Below the pieces are notes generated by a model. That model was not told the origin of the DNA. It was given only the letters and a program-made list of their open reading frames with translations, and did not search any database. 64,000 bases of DNA from Methanomicrobiales archaeon HGW-Methanomicrobiales-1 (GTDB lineage Archaea > Halobacteriota > Methanomicrobia > Methanomicrobiales > Methanospirillaceae), in the NCBI GenBank assembly GCA_002839675.1, contig PGYM01000001.1, positions 486,683 through 550,682 on the forward strand, written 5' to 3'. Below are positions 1-9,463 of the stretch, piece after piece. Positions within the stretch are counted from its first letter, which is position 1, and each line of letters starts with the position of its first letter. Both the position numbers and the translations under genes were made by a program.

Positions 1-396
1 GCGATTTACGTAGGCGGGGCTTTCAAGGCCGTCGCGATTATTCGCCAGCTCCGTGAACTGGGAGTAGAGATCGTACTTACCGGTACCCAGACCGGGAAAA
101 AAGAGGAGTACGATAACCTGAGCACCCTGCTCGATCCCGGAACGATTATCATTGACGATGCAAATCCGGCAGAACTGGAAAAATTCCTGCTCGAAAAGAA
201 TGTCGATGTGATGGCCGGTGGCGTCAAGGAACGTGCCCTTGCCTACAAACTGGGCATCGGGTTTGTTGACCACAACCATGACCGGAAAGATGGGCTCGCC
301 GGCTTTGACGGGGCGGTCAGGTTTGCCCGCGAGGTCTTTGTGACTACGTGTTCGCCGGTCTGGAGCCAGTTAAAAGCAACCGGCAGGAGGGTATGA
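1..396 (+). CDS. nifE: Nitrogenase FeMo-cofactor scaffold protein NifE, C-terminal part
   Basis: This gene runs in from the left edge; only its last 131 codons are visible. NifE pairs with NifN as the scaffold on which the iron-molybdenum cofactor of nitrogenase is finished in the cytoplasm. The visible part ends with GGVKERALAYKLGIGFVDHN, a GFDG motif and SPVW, which match the NifE branch of the nitrogenase component 1 family better than NifD. The stop codon overlaps the beginning of nifN as ATGA, so the two are translationally linked. The rest of the nif operon presumably lies to the left. Family assignment is firm; NifE rather than NifD rests on the tail motifs and on the nifN neighbour. 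Confidence 0.88.
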   Translation, partial: AIYVGGAFKAVAIIRQLRELGVEIVLTGTQTGKKEEYDNLSTLLDPGTIIIDDANPAELEKFLLEKNVDVMAGGVKERALAYKLGIGFVDHNHDRKDGLAGFDGAVRFAREVFVTTCSPVWSQLKATGRRV

Positions 397-398
397 GC

Positions 399-1778
399 AT
401 GGAAATCGCAGCCACACCCAAAGTAAAACAGGTCAACGAAAACCAGTGCCAGCAGTGTATGCCACTCGGCGGTGTCGTTGTCTTCAAAGGCATCGAGAAC
501 GCGATGGTGCTCATACACGGTTCGCAGGGTTGCAGCACCTACATGCGCTTAACCAATGTTGAGCATTACAATGAACCCGTGGATATTGCCTCCTCGGCTC
601 TCAATGAAAAACAGACCATCTATGGCGGGGAAGCAAACCTGCACAAGGCGCTCGACAATGTCATCCGGGTGTACGGGCCAAAAGTCATCGGCATTATGAC
701 CACCTGTCTTACCGAAACGATGGGTGAGGATCTCGAACGGATCGTCGCAACCTACCGGCAGAACCGTGGCATCACCGCAGTCGACATCATTCCGGTAGCG
801 ACCCCGAGTTACAGCGGCACCCAGACAGAAGGATTCTGGGCAGCAACCCGGCAGCTGGTGGCGTACTATGCAAAACCTGTTGAACGGCACAATGGGATCA
901 ACGTAATCATCCCCCATATCAGCCCGGCAGATATCCGGGAGATTAAACGCGTCCTTGACCTGTTCGGGCTCTCATATACGATGCTCCCGGATTACTCAAT
1001 GACGCTCGACCGACCCTATGGGGGCCGGTACCAGAAGATCCCACCGGGTGGCACACGAACGCAGGATATCACCCGCATGACCGGGGCAAGAGCCACGATC
1101 CAGTTCGGGCTCACGTGTCCTGACAACCTGTCCCCTGGCCTGCTCCTCGAGCAGGAGTTCGGCGTGCCCCTGCACAACCTGCCCCTGCCCATTGGCCTGC
1201 AGAACATGGACCGCCTGGTTGAAACCTTAGAAAAACTCAGCGGCCGGTCCCTGCCGGATATTCTCGAACGGGAACGCGGGTGGCTGCTGGATGGCATGGC
1301 GGACTCGCACAAGTACAATGCGGACGGTCGGCCGATCGTGTACGGTGAGCCCGAGCACGTGTACGCGTTTTCCAGTATCTGCGTGGAGAATGGTGCTATC
1401 CCCGTTGTCATTGCGAGTGGGACAAAAAGCAGCCGGCTCACTGGGATGTTGACCACGCTCCTTGCTGATGCGGATGAGCAGCCGGTCATCCTGGAGGAGA
1501 CCGACTTTGCTGCAATCGATGATGCAGGATTCATGTCAGGGGCAAATATCGCGATTGGCCATTCCGGTGGAAAATTCTTAACCGAGCGCCGGGGCACTCC
1601 CCTCATCCGGGTGGGATTTCCCATCCATGACCGGACCGGCGGGCAGCGGGTGTTATCGGCCGGGTATACAGGCACCTTAGTGTTTCTCGACCGGTTCACC
1701 AACGCCCTGTTAGAGACCAAATACGAATCGTACCGCGAACTGAGAAAAGAAGAGATGGGTATCAGAGAAGGTGTTTGA
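399..1778 (+). CDS. nifN: Nitrogenase FeMo-cofactor scaffold protein NifN
   Basis: A 459-residue nitrogenase component 1 family protein, the NifN partner of NifE in building the iron-molybdenum cofactor. The N-terminus has QCQQCMPLGGVVVFKGIENA and HGSQGC, which carry the conserved cluster-region cysteines. The C-terminus has the GGQRVLSAGYTGT segment typical of the NifK/NifN side. An aggagg Shine-Dalgarno at 385-390 sits 8 bases before the ATG at 399, the start used here. An in-frame ATG at 393 overlaps the nifE stop but is only 2 bases from the Shine-Dalgarno. The next gene starts one base after the stop, so this is part of one transcript with nifE and the ferredoxin. Confidence 0.9.
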   Translation: MEIAATPKVKQVNENQCQQCMPLGGVVVFKGIENAMVLIHGSQGCSTYMRLTNVEHYNEPVDIASSALNEKQTIYGGEANLHKALDNVIRVYGPKVIGIMTTCLTETMGEDLERIVATYRQNRGITAVDIIPVATPSYSGTQTEGFWAATRQLVAYYAKPVERHNGINVIIPHISPADIREIKRVLDLFGLSYTMLPDYSMTLDRPYGGRYQKIPPGGTRTQDITRMTGARATIQFGLTCPDNLSPGLLLEQEFGVPLHNLPLPIGLQNMDRLVETLEKLSGRSLPDILERERGWLLDGMADSHKYNADGRPIVYGEPEHVYAFSSICVENGAIPVVIASGTKSSRLTGMLTTLLADADEQPVILEETDFAAIDDAGFMSGANIAIGHSGGKFLTERRGTPLIRVGFPIHDRTGGQRVLSAGYTGTLVFLDRFTNALLETKYESYRELRKEEMGIREGV

Positions 1779-1779
1779 A

Positions 1780-2088
1780 ATGCAAAAACCAAAACATCAT
1801 ATTTTTGTTTGTTCAAGTTCACGGCCAAACGGCCAGCAGAAAGGCTTCTGTCATTCGAAGAATAGCGTCGACATCATGATGAAATTCATGGAAGGAATCG
1901 AGGAGCGGGATATTGGCGGCGAGGTCTTCCTCTCCAATACCGGTTGTTTCGGTATCTGCGAGAAAGGACCGGTTGTCGTGGTGTATCCGGAAAATGTCTG
2001 GTACGGGTCGGTTACGCCCGATGATGTTGAAGAGATCCTCGACAGCCATATTGAAGGGGGCACCATTGTCGAAAGACTGGTGATTTAG
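1780..2088 (+). CDS. Thioredoxin-like [2Fe-2S] ferredoxin
   Basis: A 102-residue protein of the thioredoxin-like 2Fe-2S ferredoxin family (Shethna/NuoE-like fold). The four likely cluster ligands are visible as CSSSRPNGQQKGFC near the N-terminus and CFGIC near residue 55, followed by the family-typical GPVVVVYPENVWYG. It begins one base after nifN, with a purine-rich ribosome site at 1765-1771. Such ferredoxins occur in nitrogen-fixation operons and may carry electrons for cofactor assembly or to nitrogenase. That role is inferred from the position only. Confidence 0.85.
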   Translation: MQKPKHHIFVCSSSRPNGQQKGFCHSKNSVDIMMKFMEGIEERDIGGEVFLSNTGCFGICEKGPVVVVYPENVWYGSVTPDDVEEILDSHIEGGTIVERLVI

Positions 2089-2092
2089 TATC

Positions 2093-2755
2093 ATGTGCCA
2101 GAAACGACAGGATTGCAGGGGACCGGAGATTGCCGCAATCCTTGGTAAAGACGGGTGCAGCAGTACCCTGTCCGAACCGGGAACGGTTGTCGTGTACCAA
2201 CGACAGGGCTGCTCCTTTGAACCGGTGCGTGAGATGGCGTTTGCTCTCGACAAAGACAAAGGGCTCAAAGAGCTGCGAGCGAAAATGGCAGAACTTATTG
2301 AGTTCCTTAACGGGTGTAAGATTTTTGTTGCCCGGTCGGCAAGCGGCGCCCTGTACTTCGAGCTCGAGAAAGCCGGTTTCAGTATCTGGGAGATTACGGG
2401 AAAACCGGCAGATTTCCTGGCAATCGTTCTTGAAGATGAAGAGAAAGAGCGGGTGGCCGCACAGGTAACGGGAGTTGCGGGTATTCCGGCTCCTGCTGAG
2501 CGTGCACCGGGCAGTTTCTTCATCTCGATCAAGGAAGTCCAGGGAAAATCACCGGCCATCAGCAGCAAGCAGGTGCTCCAGCAGTTCATCCGCGAGGGAC
2601 AATTTAGGGAACTGGAAATTATCTGCGATCATGTGCCTCCATGGATAGAGATGGATGCAGCGTGCCGGGGTTTTTCCCTGAGTTCGGAAAAACTGGGGCC
2701 CAACGAGGTCCGGTTGCGGCTGATGAAAACCTCAGCAGGATCGTGCGGGTGCTGA
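2093..2755 (+). CDS. AnfO-like nitrogenase accessory protein
   Basis: A 220-residue protein resembling the AnfO family, first described with iron-only nitrogenase. Family-like stretches are EPGTVVVYQRQG near residue 28, then FVARSASGALYFELEKAGFS and WEITGKPADFL in the middle. The last residues are SCGC. It follows the ferredoxin by 4 bases and belongs to the nifE-nifN transcript. Neighbouring modABC and nifEN indicate a molybdenum enzyme, so an AnfO homologue here probably serves general nitrogenase maturation. Its biochemical role is not established. Cysteines at the N-terminus (MCQKRQDC) and C-terminus could bind metal, which is inference. Confidence 0.75.
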   Translation: MCQKRQDCRGPEIAAILGKDGCSSTLSEPGTVVVYQRQGCSFEPVREMAFALDKDKGLKELRAKMAELIEFLNGCKIFVARSASGALYFELEKAGFSIWEITGKPADFLAIVLEDEEKERVAAQVTGVAGIPAPAERAPGSFFISIKEVQGKSPAISSKQVLQQFIREGQFRELEIICDHVPPWIEMDAACRGFSLSSEKLGPNEVRLRLMKTSAGSCGC

Positions 2756-2761
2756 TAGATC

Positions 2762-3040
2762 ATGGTAACGTTTCAATCCCGCACCGGCCTGTTGCTTCCC
2801 GCCACGAAAGGAATTACATTGCCTGACCCGCCGTTCATGACCCGGGAAGAACAGGGACGGATTAATCTGAACGTGAACCGGGACCGAAACCTGAGTATTA
2901 CGTTAGCGGGGATTTCCGGTAAGGATGAAACGGCTGATATCCTCGAGGTCATTGCCAAAGAGATACGCCATGGCAGTGTAGCCGGTAACGACACCAAATG
3001 TTCGTGGACTATTGATACCTTCTCAAAAAGTGGAAGGTAA
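2762..3040 (+). CDS. Small protein of unknown function at the end of the nif operon
   Basis: A 92-residue reading frame that starts 6 bases after the AnfO-like gene and keeps the same direction, so it is likely cotranscribed. I recognise no family. The C-terminal half, from about residue 40, looks like a compact alpha/beta domain containing LEVIAKEIRHGSVAG and ends SKSGR. The first 25 residues are less protein-like, and an internal ATG at 2837 could be the true start, although no better ribosome site precedes it. Tight spacing is the main evidence that it is a real gene. An acgtacgt palindrome lies just after it at 3044-3051. Confidence 0.55.
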   Translation: MVTFQSRTGLLLPATKGITLPDPPFMTREEQGRINLNVNRDRNLSITLAGISGKDETADILEVIAKEIRHGSVAGNDTKCSWTIDTFSKSGR

Positions 3041-3080
3041 AACGTACGTAACTGCAAGAAAACCAAAAAAAAATCCAGGT

Positions 3081-3914
3081 ATGACTATGACCAGAAGAAT
3101 ATCACTCATCTCATTAGCGGCAGGGATCACGATCCTTGCCCTGCTCCTTGCGGCAGGCTGTACCTCTTCCGGGACAGCTCCCGCAGTGGAGAAAAAAGAA
3201 TTGACGGTATTTACCGCTGCATCTCTCACGGGGGCCATGACCGATATTGCCACAGCCTATGAGGCACTGCACCCGGACACAAAAATTGTCCTGAACTTCG
3301 ATGGATCCCAGGCACTCCGTACGCAGATTGAGCAGGGTGCTCCCGCAGATCTGTTCCTGTCGGCAAACACAAAACACATGTCGGCCCTGCAAGGGGAAGG
3401 ATTGATGGTGAACGAATCCGTTGCGATCTTTGCAAAAAACAAGCTGGCCCTCATTGTTCCGAAAGAAAACCGGGCCAACATCACCGGTCTTCCTGACCTT
3501 GCGCAACCCGGTATCCGGCTCGTGATGGGGACAAAGGAAGTCCCGTTCGGGGATTACACCCGGCAGGCACTCGGGAAAATGGCCAATGACTCCGCTTACG
3601 GGCCGGCATACCGCGATGCCGTTATGAACAACGTGGTCTCGGAAGATCCCGCCGTCACAGCACTCGTTGCCCATATCCGTCTCGGTGAGGCAGATGCAGG
3701 AATTGCATATGCGTCCGATGTAAGTGAAGGGGATCGGTTACTGATTACAACGATCCCGATACCGGACCAGTACAATGTAATCGCCTCCTATCCGCTTGGG
3801 ATTGTACAGGACTCTCCGGTTCAGGACCGGGCCGCAGCGTTCGTAGAGTTCATAGAATCCCCAGAGGGAAGTGCGATCTTAACGCGCTATGGGTTTACAC
3901 CCGTAAGCCACTGA
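3081..3914 (+). CDS. modA: Molybdate ABC transporter substrate-binding lipoprotein ModA
   Basis: A 277-residue extracellular solute-binding protein that captures molybdate (or tungstate) for ModBC. The N-terminus has a basic start, a hydrophobic helix and a lipobox ending LLLAAGC, so it is probably a lipid-anchored protein on the outer face of the membrane. ELTVFTAASLTGAM, the NFDGSQAL segment and GAPADLFLSANTKHM are ModA hallmarks. The start chosen is the ATG at 3081, which places the signal peptide at the N-terminus; 3087 is an alternative. It leads modABC directly behind the nif genes, consistent with supplying molybdenum for the iron-molybdenum cofactor. Confidence 0.93.
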   Translation: MTMTRRISLISLAAGITILALLLAAGCTSSGTAPAVEKKELTVFTAASLTGAMTDIATAYEALHPDTKIVLNFDGSQALRTQIEQGAPADLFLSANTKHMSALQGEGLMVNESVAIFAKNKLALIVPKENRANITGLPDLAQPGIRLVMGTKEVPFGDYTRQALGKMANDSAYGPAYRDAVMNNVVSEDPAVTALVAHIRLGEADAGIAYASDVSEGDRLLITTIPIPDQYNVIASYPLGIVQDSPVQDRAAAFVEFIESPEGSAILTRYGFTPVSH

Positions 3915-3963
3915 ACCATTCTGGAATGAGACAGGAATAACCCGGACAGGAGATCAAACGAAC

Positions 3964-4785
3964 ATGACTATCACCATGGAACGGATCTGCAAGAGGGAAA
4001 ACCTGCCGCTCCGTATCCTGATTGCTGTCTTGGTCGTGCTCGCGGTCGCGTTTATTGGCATCCCGCTGGTCGCTCTCCTGCTCAGGGTACCCCCGGAACT
4101 CCTGCTCGCCTCATTGCAGGACCCGGTGGTAATCGATGCCCTGTTTTTGAGTTTTTTTACTGCCAGCATCAGTACTGTAATCGTGATTGGCTTTGGGACG
4201 CCGATCGCGTACATCAATGCCCGCTGCCAGTACCCCGGAAAGAAGATCATCGATACCATCACGGACCTCCCGGTCGTGCTCCCCCCCGCAGTTGCCGGTC
4301 TTGCGCTGCTCATGGCGTTCGGGCGCCGGGGGCTTGTCGGGCAGTACCTGAACCTGATGGGAATCGATATCGCGTTTACGACCATTGCGGTGATCATGGC
4401 GCAGGTTTTTGTCGCCTCGCCGTTTTACATCCGGCAGGCCCGGACAAGTTTTGCCGGGGTCAACCAGGTGTATGAGCATGCCGCCCGGACGCTCGGGGCT
4501 TCACCGCTCACGACATTCTTCTCAATAACCGTCCCTCTTGCCCTCTCCGGTATTCTCTCCGGGGCAGTCATGACCTTTGCCCGGGCTTTAGGGGAATTCG
4601 GGGCAACGATTATGTTTGCCGGGAACCTGCAGGGGAAAACCCAGACCATGCCGCTTGCCATCTATGGCGCGATGCAGGGCGACATGGATGCCTCGCTCGT
4701 GCTTGCGGTAATGCTCGTTATCATATCGTTTGCTGTGATCATTATCGTGAAAGTCTTAACGGAAAAAGAAGAGGCGGCTTCATGA
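3964..4785 (+). CDS. modB: Molybdate ABC transporter permease ModB
   Basis: A 273-residue membrane permease with about six hydrophobic segments. It forms the channel of the molybdate importer in the cytoplasmic membrane. The coupling helix region EHAARTLGASPLTTFFSITV and the following GALGEFGA-type segment (RALGEFGATIMFAG) are typical of ModB. It follows modA after 49 bases and overlaps modC by 4 bases (ATGA), so permease and ATPase are translationally coupled. The length is normal for the family. Confidence 0.93.
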   Translation: MTITMERICKRENLPLRILIAVLVVLAVAFIGIPLVALLLRVPPELLLASLQDPVVIDALFLSFFTASISTVIVIGFGTPIAYINARCQYPGKKIIDTITDLPVVLPPAVAGLALLMAFGRRGLVGQYLNLMGIDIAFTTIAVIMAQVFVASPFYIRQARTSFAGVNQVYEHAARTLGASPLTTFFSITVPLALSGILSGAVMTFARALGEFGATIMFAGNLQGKTQTMPLAIYGAMQGDMDASLVLAVMLVIISFAVIIIVKVLTEKEEAAS

Positions 4786-5498
4786 TGGATATCGTGGTGA
4801 AAAAAGCGCTCCGGGATTTCGTGCTGGATGTCGATATCCAGATGCCGGACGGGGGGACACTTGTCCTTCTTGGTGAAAATGGTGCGGGAAAATCGACCAT
4901 CCTCAACCTTGTTGCCGGGCTCATGACCCCGGATGTCGGGCATATCCGGATAGGCAGTGAAACCTTTATCGACACGGCAACCCGGACCTGCATTCCGGCT
5001 GAATCCCGTGGCACCGGCTATGTCTTCCAGAACTATGCCCTTTTCCCGCATATGACCATGTATGAAAATATCGCTTATGGCCTGCGCATCCGCCATCTTC
5101 CCCGCGATGAGATCGATGCCCGGGTCCGTAACCTTGCCGGGCAGCTCGGTCTGCTCGGGATCTGTGATGAGATGGTAGGAAAACTGTCGGGAGGCCAGCG
5201 CCAGCGGGTCGCCCTGCTCCGGGCACTTGCCGTAAAACCGAATTGTCTCCTGCTCGACGAACCGTTCAGTGCTCTCGATGTCCGGACACAGGTGCAGATG
5301 CGAGAGGAACTCAAAGAGGTCCTGTCTGCGGCAAAGATTCCTGCAATCATCGTCACCCACGATCTCCGGGACGCGGTTGCACTCGGTGACCGGATTTGTT
5401 TAATGGAACAGGGAAAGATCGTGCTCTGCGGGGATGCGGATGCGATCCTTCAGAAAGGGCGGCACCCGTTTATCGACCAGTTTTTTATCGGAACGTAA
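4782..5498 (+). CDS. modC: Molybdate ABC transporter ATPase ModC (no C-terminal MOP domain)
   Basis: A 238-residue ABC ATPase that powers molybdate import. Walker A is GENGAGKST near residue 33, the signature is LSGGQRQR near 136, Walker B is CLLLDEP near 156 and the switch histidine is in IIVTHDLRDA. Many bacterial ModC proteins are about 350 residues and carry a regulatory MOP/TOBE domain after the ATPase domain. This one stops right after the ATPase core, so it has no built-in molybdate sensor. A run of eight T residues at 5521-5528 follows and may end the transcript. Start is ATG 4782 or 4785. Confidence 0.92.
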   Translation: MMDIVVKKALRDFVLDVDIQMPDGGTLVLLGENGAGKSTILNLVAGLMTPDVGHIRIGSETFIDTATRTCIPAESRGTGYVFQNYALFPHMTMYENIAYGLRIRHLPRDEIDARVRNLAGQLGLLGICDEMVGKLSGGQRQRVALLRALAVKPNCLLLDEPFSALDVRTQVQMREELKEVLSAAKIPAIIVTHDLRDAVALGDRICLMEQGKIVLCGDADAILQKGRHPFIDQFFIGT

Positions 5499-5961
5499 AG
5501 AAATATATCATCAGTATCTCCTTTTTTTTACCTGGATGAAACGGTAGTGAGCAGGTTCGCCATGCTATATTCCCTGTTGCCCGGTGATTCCCTTGTGCGG
5601 GTGCCATTTTAGCAACCTTCTGGATAATTTTTGCGATCACTGCATTAATGGTAATTACCAGTTCTTTTGGATACCATTGTGAACCAATGGCTGTGACATA
5701 TTACCAGATAATTTTATCATGAAAAAAAATTAATTCGGAAAACAAAATTTTCTTTGCTTTTGTGCTGAGTCTTAAACTTCATGCATTTTTTTTTGAAAAT
5801 GTATGGCTGTAAAACTCACCGCACCTCGATGAACCGCCAAAAATCCATGGTTCACGCGTATCAGACCGGTTTTGATAAAATACGTTTTATCTAAAAAAAA
5901 GAAACATTTTTAAACCATGGAAGGAATATGCTTTCTTGCAATATTAGGAGGAAAAATTCTG
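5499..5961. other. Intergenic region between modC and amt1
   Basis: A 463-base AT-rich gap with no convincing gene. It holds a T-run just after modC and two palindromes (a 12-base one at 5648-5659 and arms CCATTG/CAATGG at 5674-5690). It also holds inverted TGAACC/GGTTCA arms near 5831-5855 and the amt1 promoter at its right end. GATGAACCGCCA at 5828-5839 recurs at 8912-8923 after the NifI-like genes. Confidence 0.6.
5904..5936 (+). promoter_or_regulatory. amt1 promoter with NrpR-like operator (one mismatch)
   Basis: An AT-rich TATA-like element (about 5904-5914) is followed at 5923-5936 by GGAATATGCTTTCT. This matches the methanogen nitrogen-repressor (NrpR) operator GGAA-N6-TTCC with one mismatch. 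The site lies between the TATA element and the amt1 ribosome site, the usual place for repression. The function is inferred from the consensus and from the ammonium-transport gene downstream. Confidence 0.5.
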
Positions 5962-7663
<1,702 letters not shown>

Positions 7664-8036
7664 GTTGATCCTTAACAATCTGTCATGCCCGCTGATGATT
7701 GAGTTAACAGAGGATCTGTTGATGGGAGCATAACTTCGCTCCCCCTCTTTCAGGTTTTTCATGTTGCAGTTTCAGCACGGGTCGATGATCAGAGATTGCT
7801 GGATGCAGGATCCAAAAATGGATACCGGAGGGATAATGATGGAAGTGTAATCAAAAAAACTATGACCGGTATGATAATGGGGATCACCACACCCCTCATT
7901 GTTCAGAGAACCGGTTGATTTCATACTTCAGAAATGTCCAACCAGAGATGAATACCACAATCAATACTATGTTTTTTTAAGGGAATTATATGGATCTTAT
8001 AAAAAAACCAAAAGGATTCTTTAGGGGTTAGACTCA
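7664..8036. other. Intergenic region glnK1 to NifI1-like gene
   Basis: A 373-base gap. Nothing resembling a gene was found. The right end carries an AT-rich promoter-like stretch (tcttataaaa near 7995-8004) and an aggggtt ribosome site for the next gene. There is no GGAA-N6-TTCC site here. Confidence 0.45.
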
Positions 8037-8369
8037 ATGAAAATGATCTGGGCGCTTATCAGATCCGAATCTGTACAACTGGTAATTGATGCACTCGAAA
8101 AAACAGGAATCCATGCAATGACTAGAATAAATGTCGCTGGCCCTATCAGGGAACTGGGGCTTCCGGCAGGATCGATTTCGTCTGCGGAAATGTCGAAAGA
8201 GATGCTCATGTTCGTACTTGCAGATTGCGATGTCGCCAAGGCTGTTGTGGCAATAAGAACTGCGGCCAAGAACTGCTTAAAGAATTATCCGGATACCGGA
8301 AAGACCGGTAATGGAAAGATCTTTATCACTTATGTTGAAGATTTTTATACCCTCAGGACTGGCCAATAG
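8037..8369 (+). CDS. NifI1-like PII protein with degenerate T-loop
   Basis: A 110-residue PII-family protein closest in pattern to NifI1, the methanogen PII variant that with NifI2 switches nitrogenase off. Family-like parts are the MKMI-ALIRSE start, EMSKEMLMFVLAD in the middle, and TGNGKIFITYVEDFYTLRTG at the end. The T-loop region (INVAGPIRELGLPAGSISSA) lacks the GRG-QKG motif normally seen, and a short insertion, CLKNYP, precedes the TGKTGNGKIF segment. It is followed after 20 bases by a second unusual PII protein. True nifI genes normally sit between nifH and nifD, so this may be a diverged paralogue with another target. Confidence 0.75.
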   Translation: MKMIWALIRSESVQLVIDALEKTGIHAMTRINVAGPIRELGLPAGSISSAEMSKEMLMFVLADCDVAKAVVAIRTAAKNCLKNYPDTGKTGNGKIFITYVEDFYTLRTGQ

Positions 8370-8389
8370 GTGGCTGGGACAAAATTCAT

Positions 8390-8824
8390 ATGAAAATGAT
8401 TGTTGCCATCATCCGGAATGAGTATCAGGAACCATTAAAAACTGATCTGGAAACACTTGGGATAATGGATGTTACGATCATTCCTGTATTGGATAAAGAA
8501 TTGCAGAATGATGTGATTTGCGATGCGTATCCTGAGTTTACCCGGCAACAGAAATCCGGTATCCAAAAGTACCAGCAGCGTGGATTTCTCCCTGATAAAG
8601 AAAGTCCGGTATATCATGAACCTGAAATTACTTCCGAACAGGAATTCATTCAAAAAAGCATGTTTATGATGATAATAATCGATGAAAACGTTCATCCCAT
8701 TGTTCAGACATTCGTTCATATCCATCAAAGCGGGCGATATGGTGACGGGAAATTATTTGTCTGCCCTATGGCCACTGCAATAGAGATCGGGAACGGGGAT
8801 TGTGGTAACAGTGCGCTGTCATAA
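8390..8824 (+). CDS. NifI2-like PII protein, divergent
   Basis: A 144-residue PII-family protein, longer than normal PII because of an extended T-loop region (about residues 38-80) rich in charged and aromatic residues. It starts MKMIVAIIRNEY, has a FMMIIIDENVHPIVQTF core strand and ends with SGRYGDGKLFVCPMATAIEI, the PII C-loop pattern. Length and order after a NifI1-like gene suggest NifI2, whose long T-loop contacts nitrogenase. The sequence is, however, far from typical NifI2. Which protein the pair binds is unknown. Start ATG 8390 has a weak ribosome site. Confidence 0.7.
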   Translation: MKMIVAIIRNEYQEPLKTDLETLGIMDVTIIPVLDKELQNDVICDAYPEFTRQQKSGIQKYQQRGFLPDKESPVYHEPEITSEQEFIQKSMFMMIIIDENVHPIVQTFVHIHQSGRYGDGKLFVCPMATAIEIGNGDCGNSALS

Positions 8825-9463
8825 AAAAAAGTTTTCAACTCTTCTTCGTCTTTGAAATATCATCTGGAGTCTGGAAAAGACTATTCTGAATCATATTTTT
8901 TTTAATACAAGGATGAACCGCCATAAAGATTATGGAATATTTTACCTTCCCCCTCTTTTTCAGATAATATAACGCCATGAGTATCTCCCGGATCCAAATT
9001 CAGTATTAAAAAGGATGATGAGCTCGCCTTAGGGATGCGTGTGAATCGATCATCTTCTCGTGTATTCTTTTTTAAAATTACTCTGAAAATCCGAGGATCA
9101 CACCTTGAGTGAAATTAAGCCATTTGCGGGCTCTGTTTTCAAAAACCCAATCCGGAAAACCCCGCAAAAAAGCCCGTTTCTGATCATTGGAAGAATAACT
9201 CCCATATTCGCTCCGATTGCCGAAATACGAGCGGAAACCCCCTCCCCTAACGGCTGCCAAAGGGTATTTAATCGAGGCTGTTTTTGCCACTTAGTTTATC
9301 CCATCCGGGTCAGGGAAACCCGGCCGGAATGAGAATATGGGGCACTTTTTTCAGGAAAGGGATAAAAAAATGGGTTTTTAAGCAGGTGAATAAAGCGCAG
9401 CCCGTAGCAGTGCCAGGTATGCTGCTGGTCTCCTAAACCAATTATTACGGGATTCTATGGTTT
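8825..9463. other. Intergenic region holding repeat family 1, copy 1
   Basis: A 639-base gap between convergent genes. It opens with A and T runs that could end the NifI-like transcript, repeats GATGAACCGCCA at 8912-8923, and then holds the first copy of the 230-bp dispersed repeat. The last 110 bases before the nuclease-like gene show nothing recognisable. Confidence 0.5.
9116..9345 (+). repeat. Dispersed intergenic repeat family 1, copy 1
   Basis: About 230 bases that align with the reverse complement of 19022-19255 and, more loosely, with 48010-48240. Anchors shared by all three are CCGGAAAACCCCG (9152-9164 here), a GGAAAC block near the centre and a CAAAGGG/CAAGGGC block. Copies 1 and 2 also share GGAATGAGAATATG (9326-9339 here). 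Each copy lies in a gene-free gap. A frame is open on both strands in this copy, but the other copies carry stops in those frames, so it is probably non-coding or a decayed gene. Confidence 0.8.

Noticed and set aside
5917-5961. ATG at 5917 as the amt1 start
   Set aside because: It lies in the operator region without a ribosome site, whereas the ATG at 5962 has ggagg at good spacing and gives a signal-like N-terminus.
9105-9332. 75-residue plus-strand frame inside repeat family 1
   Set aside because: The aligned frame carries stops in the other copies, and an antisense frame is equally open, so coding is not supported without wider comparison.
9300-9340. CRISPR-like repeat because of GAAAC words in repeat family 1
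   Set aside because: Copies are tens of kilobases apart, in both orientations and over 200 bases long, with no spacer structure.
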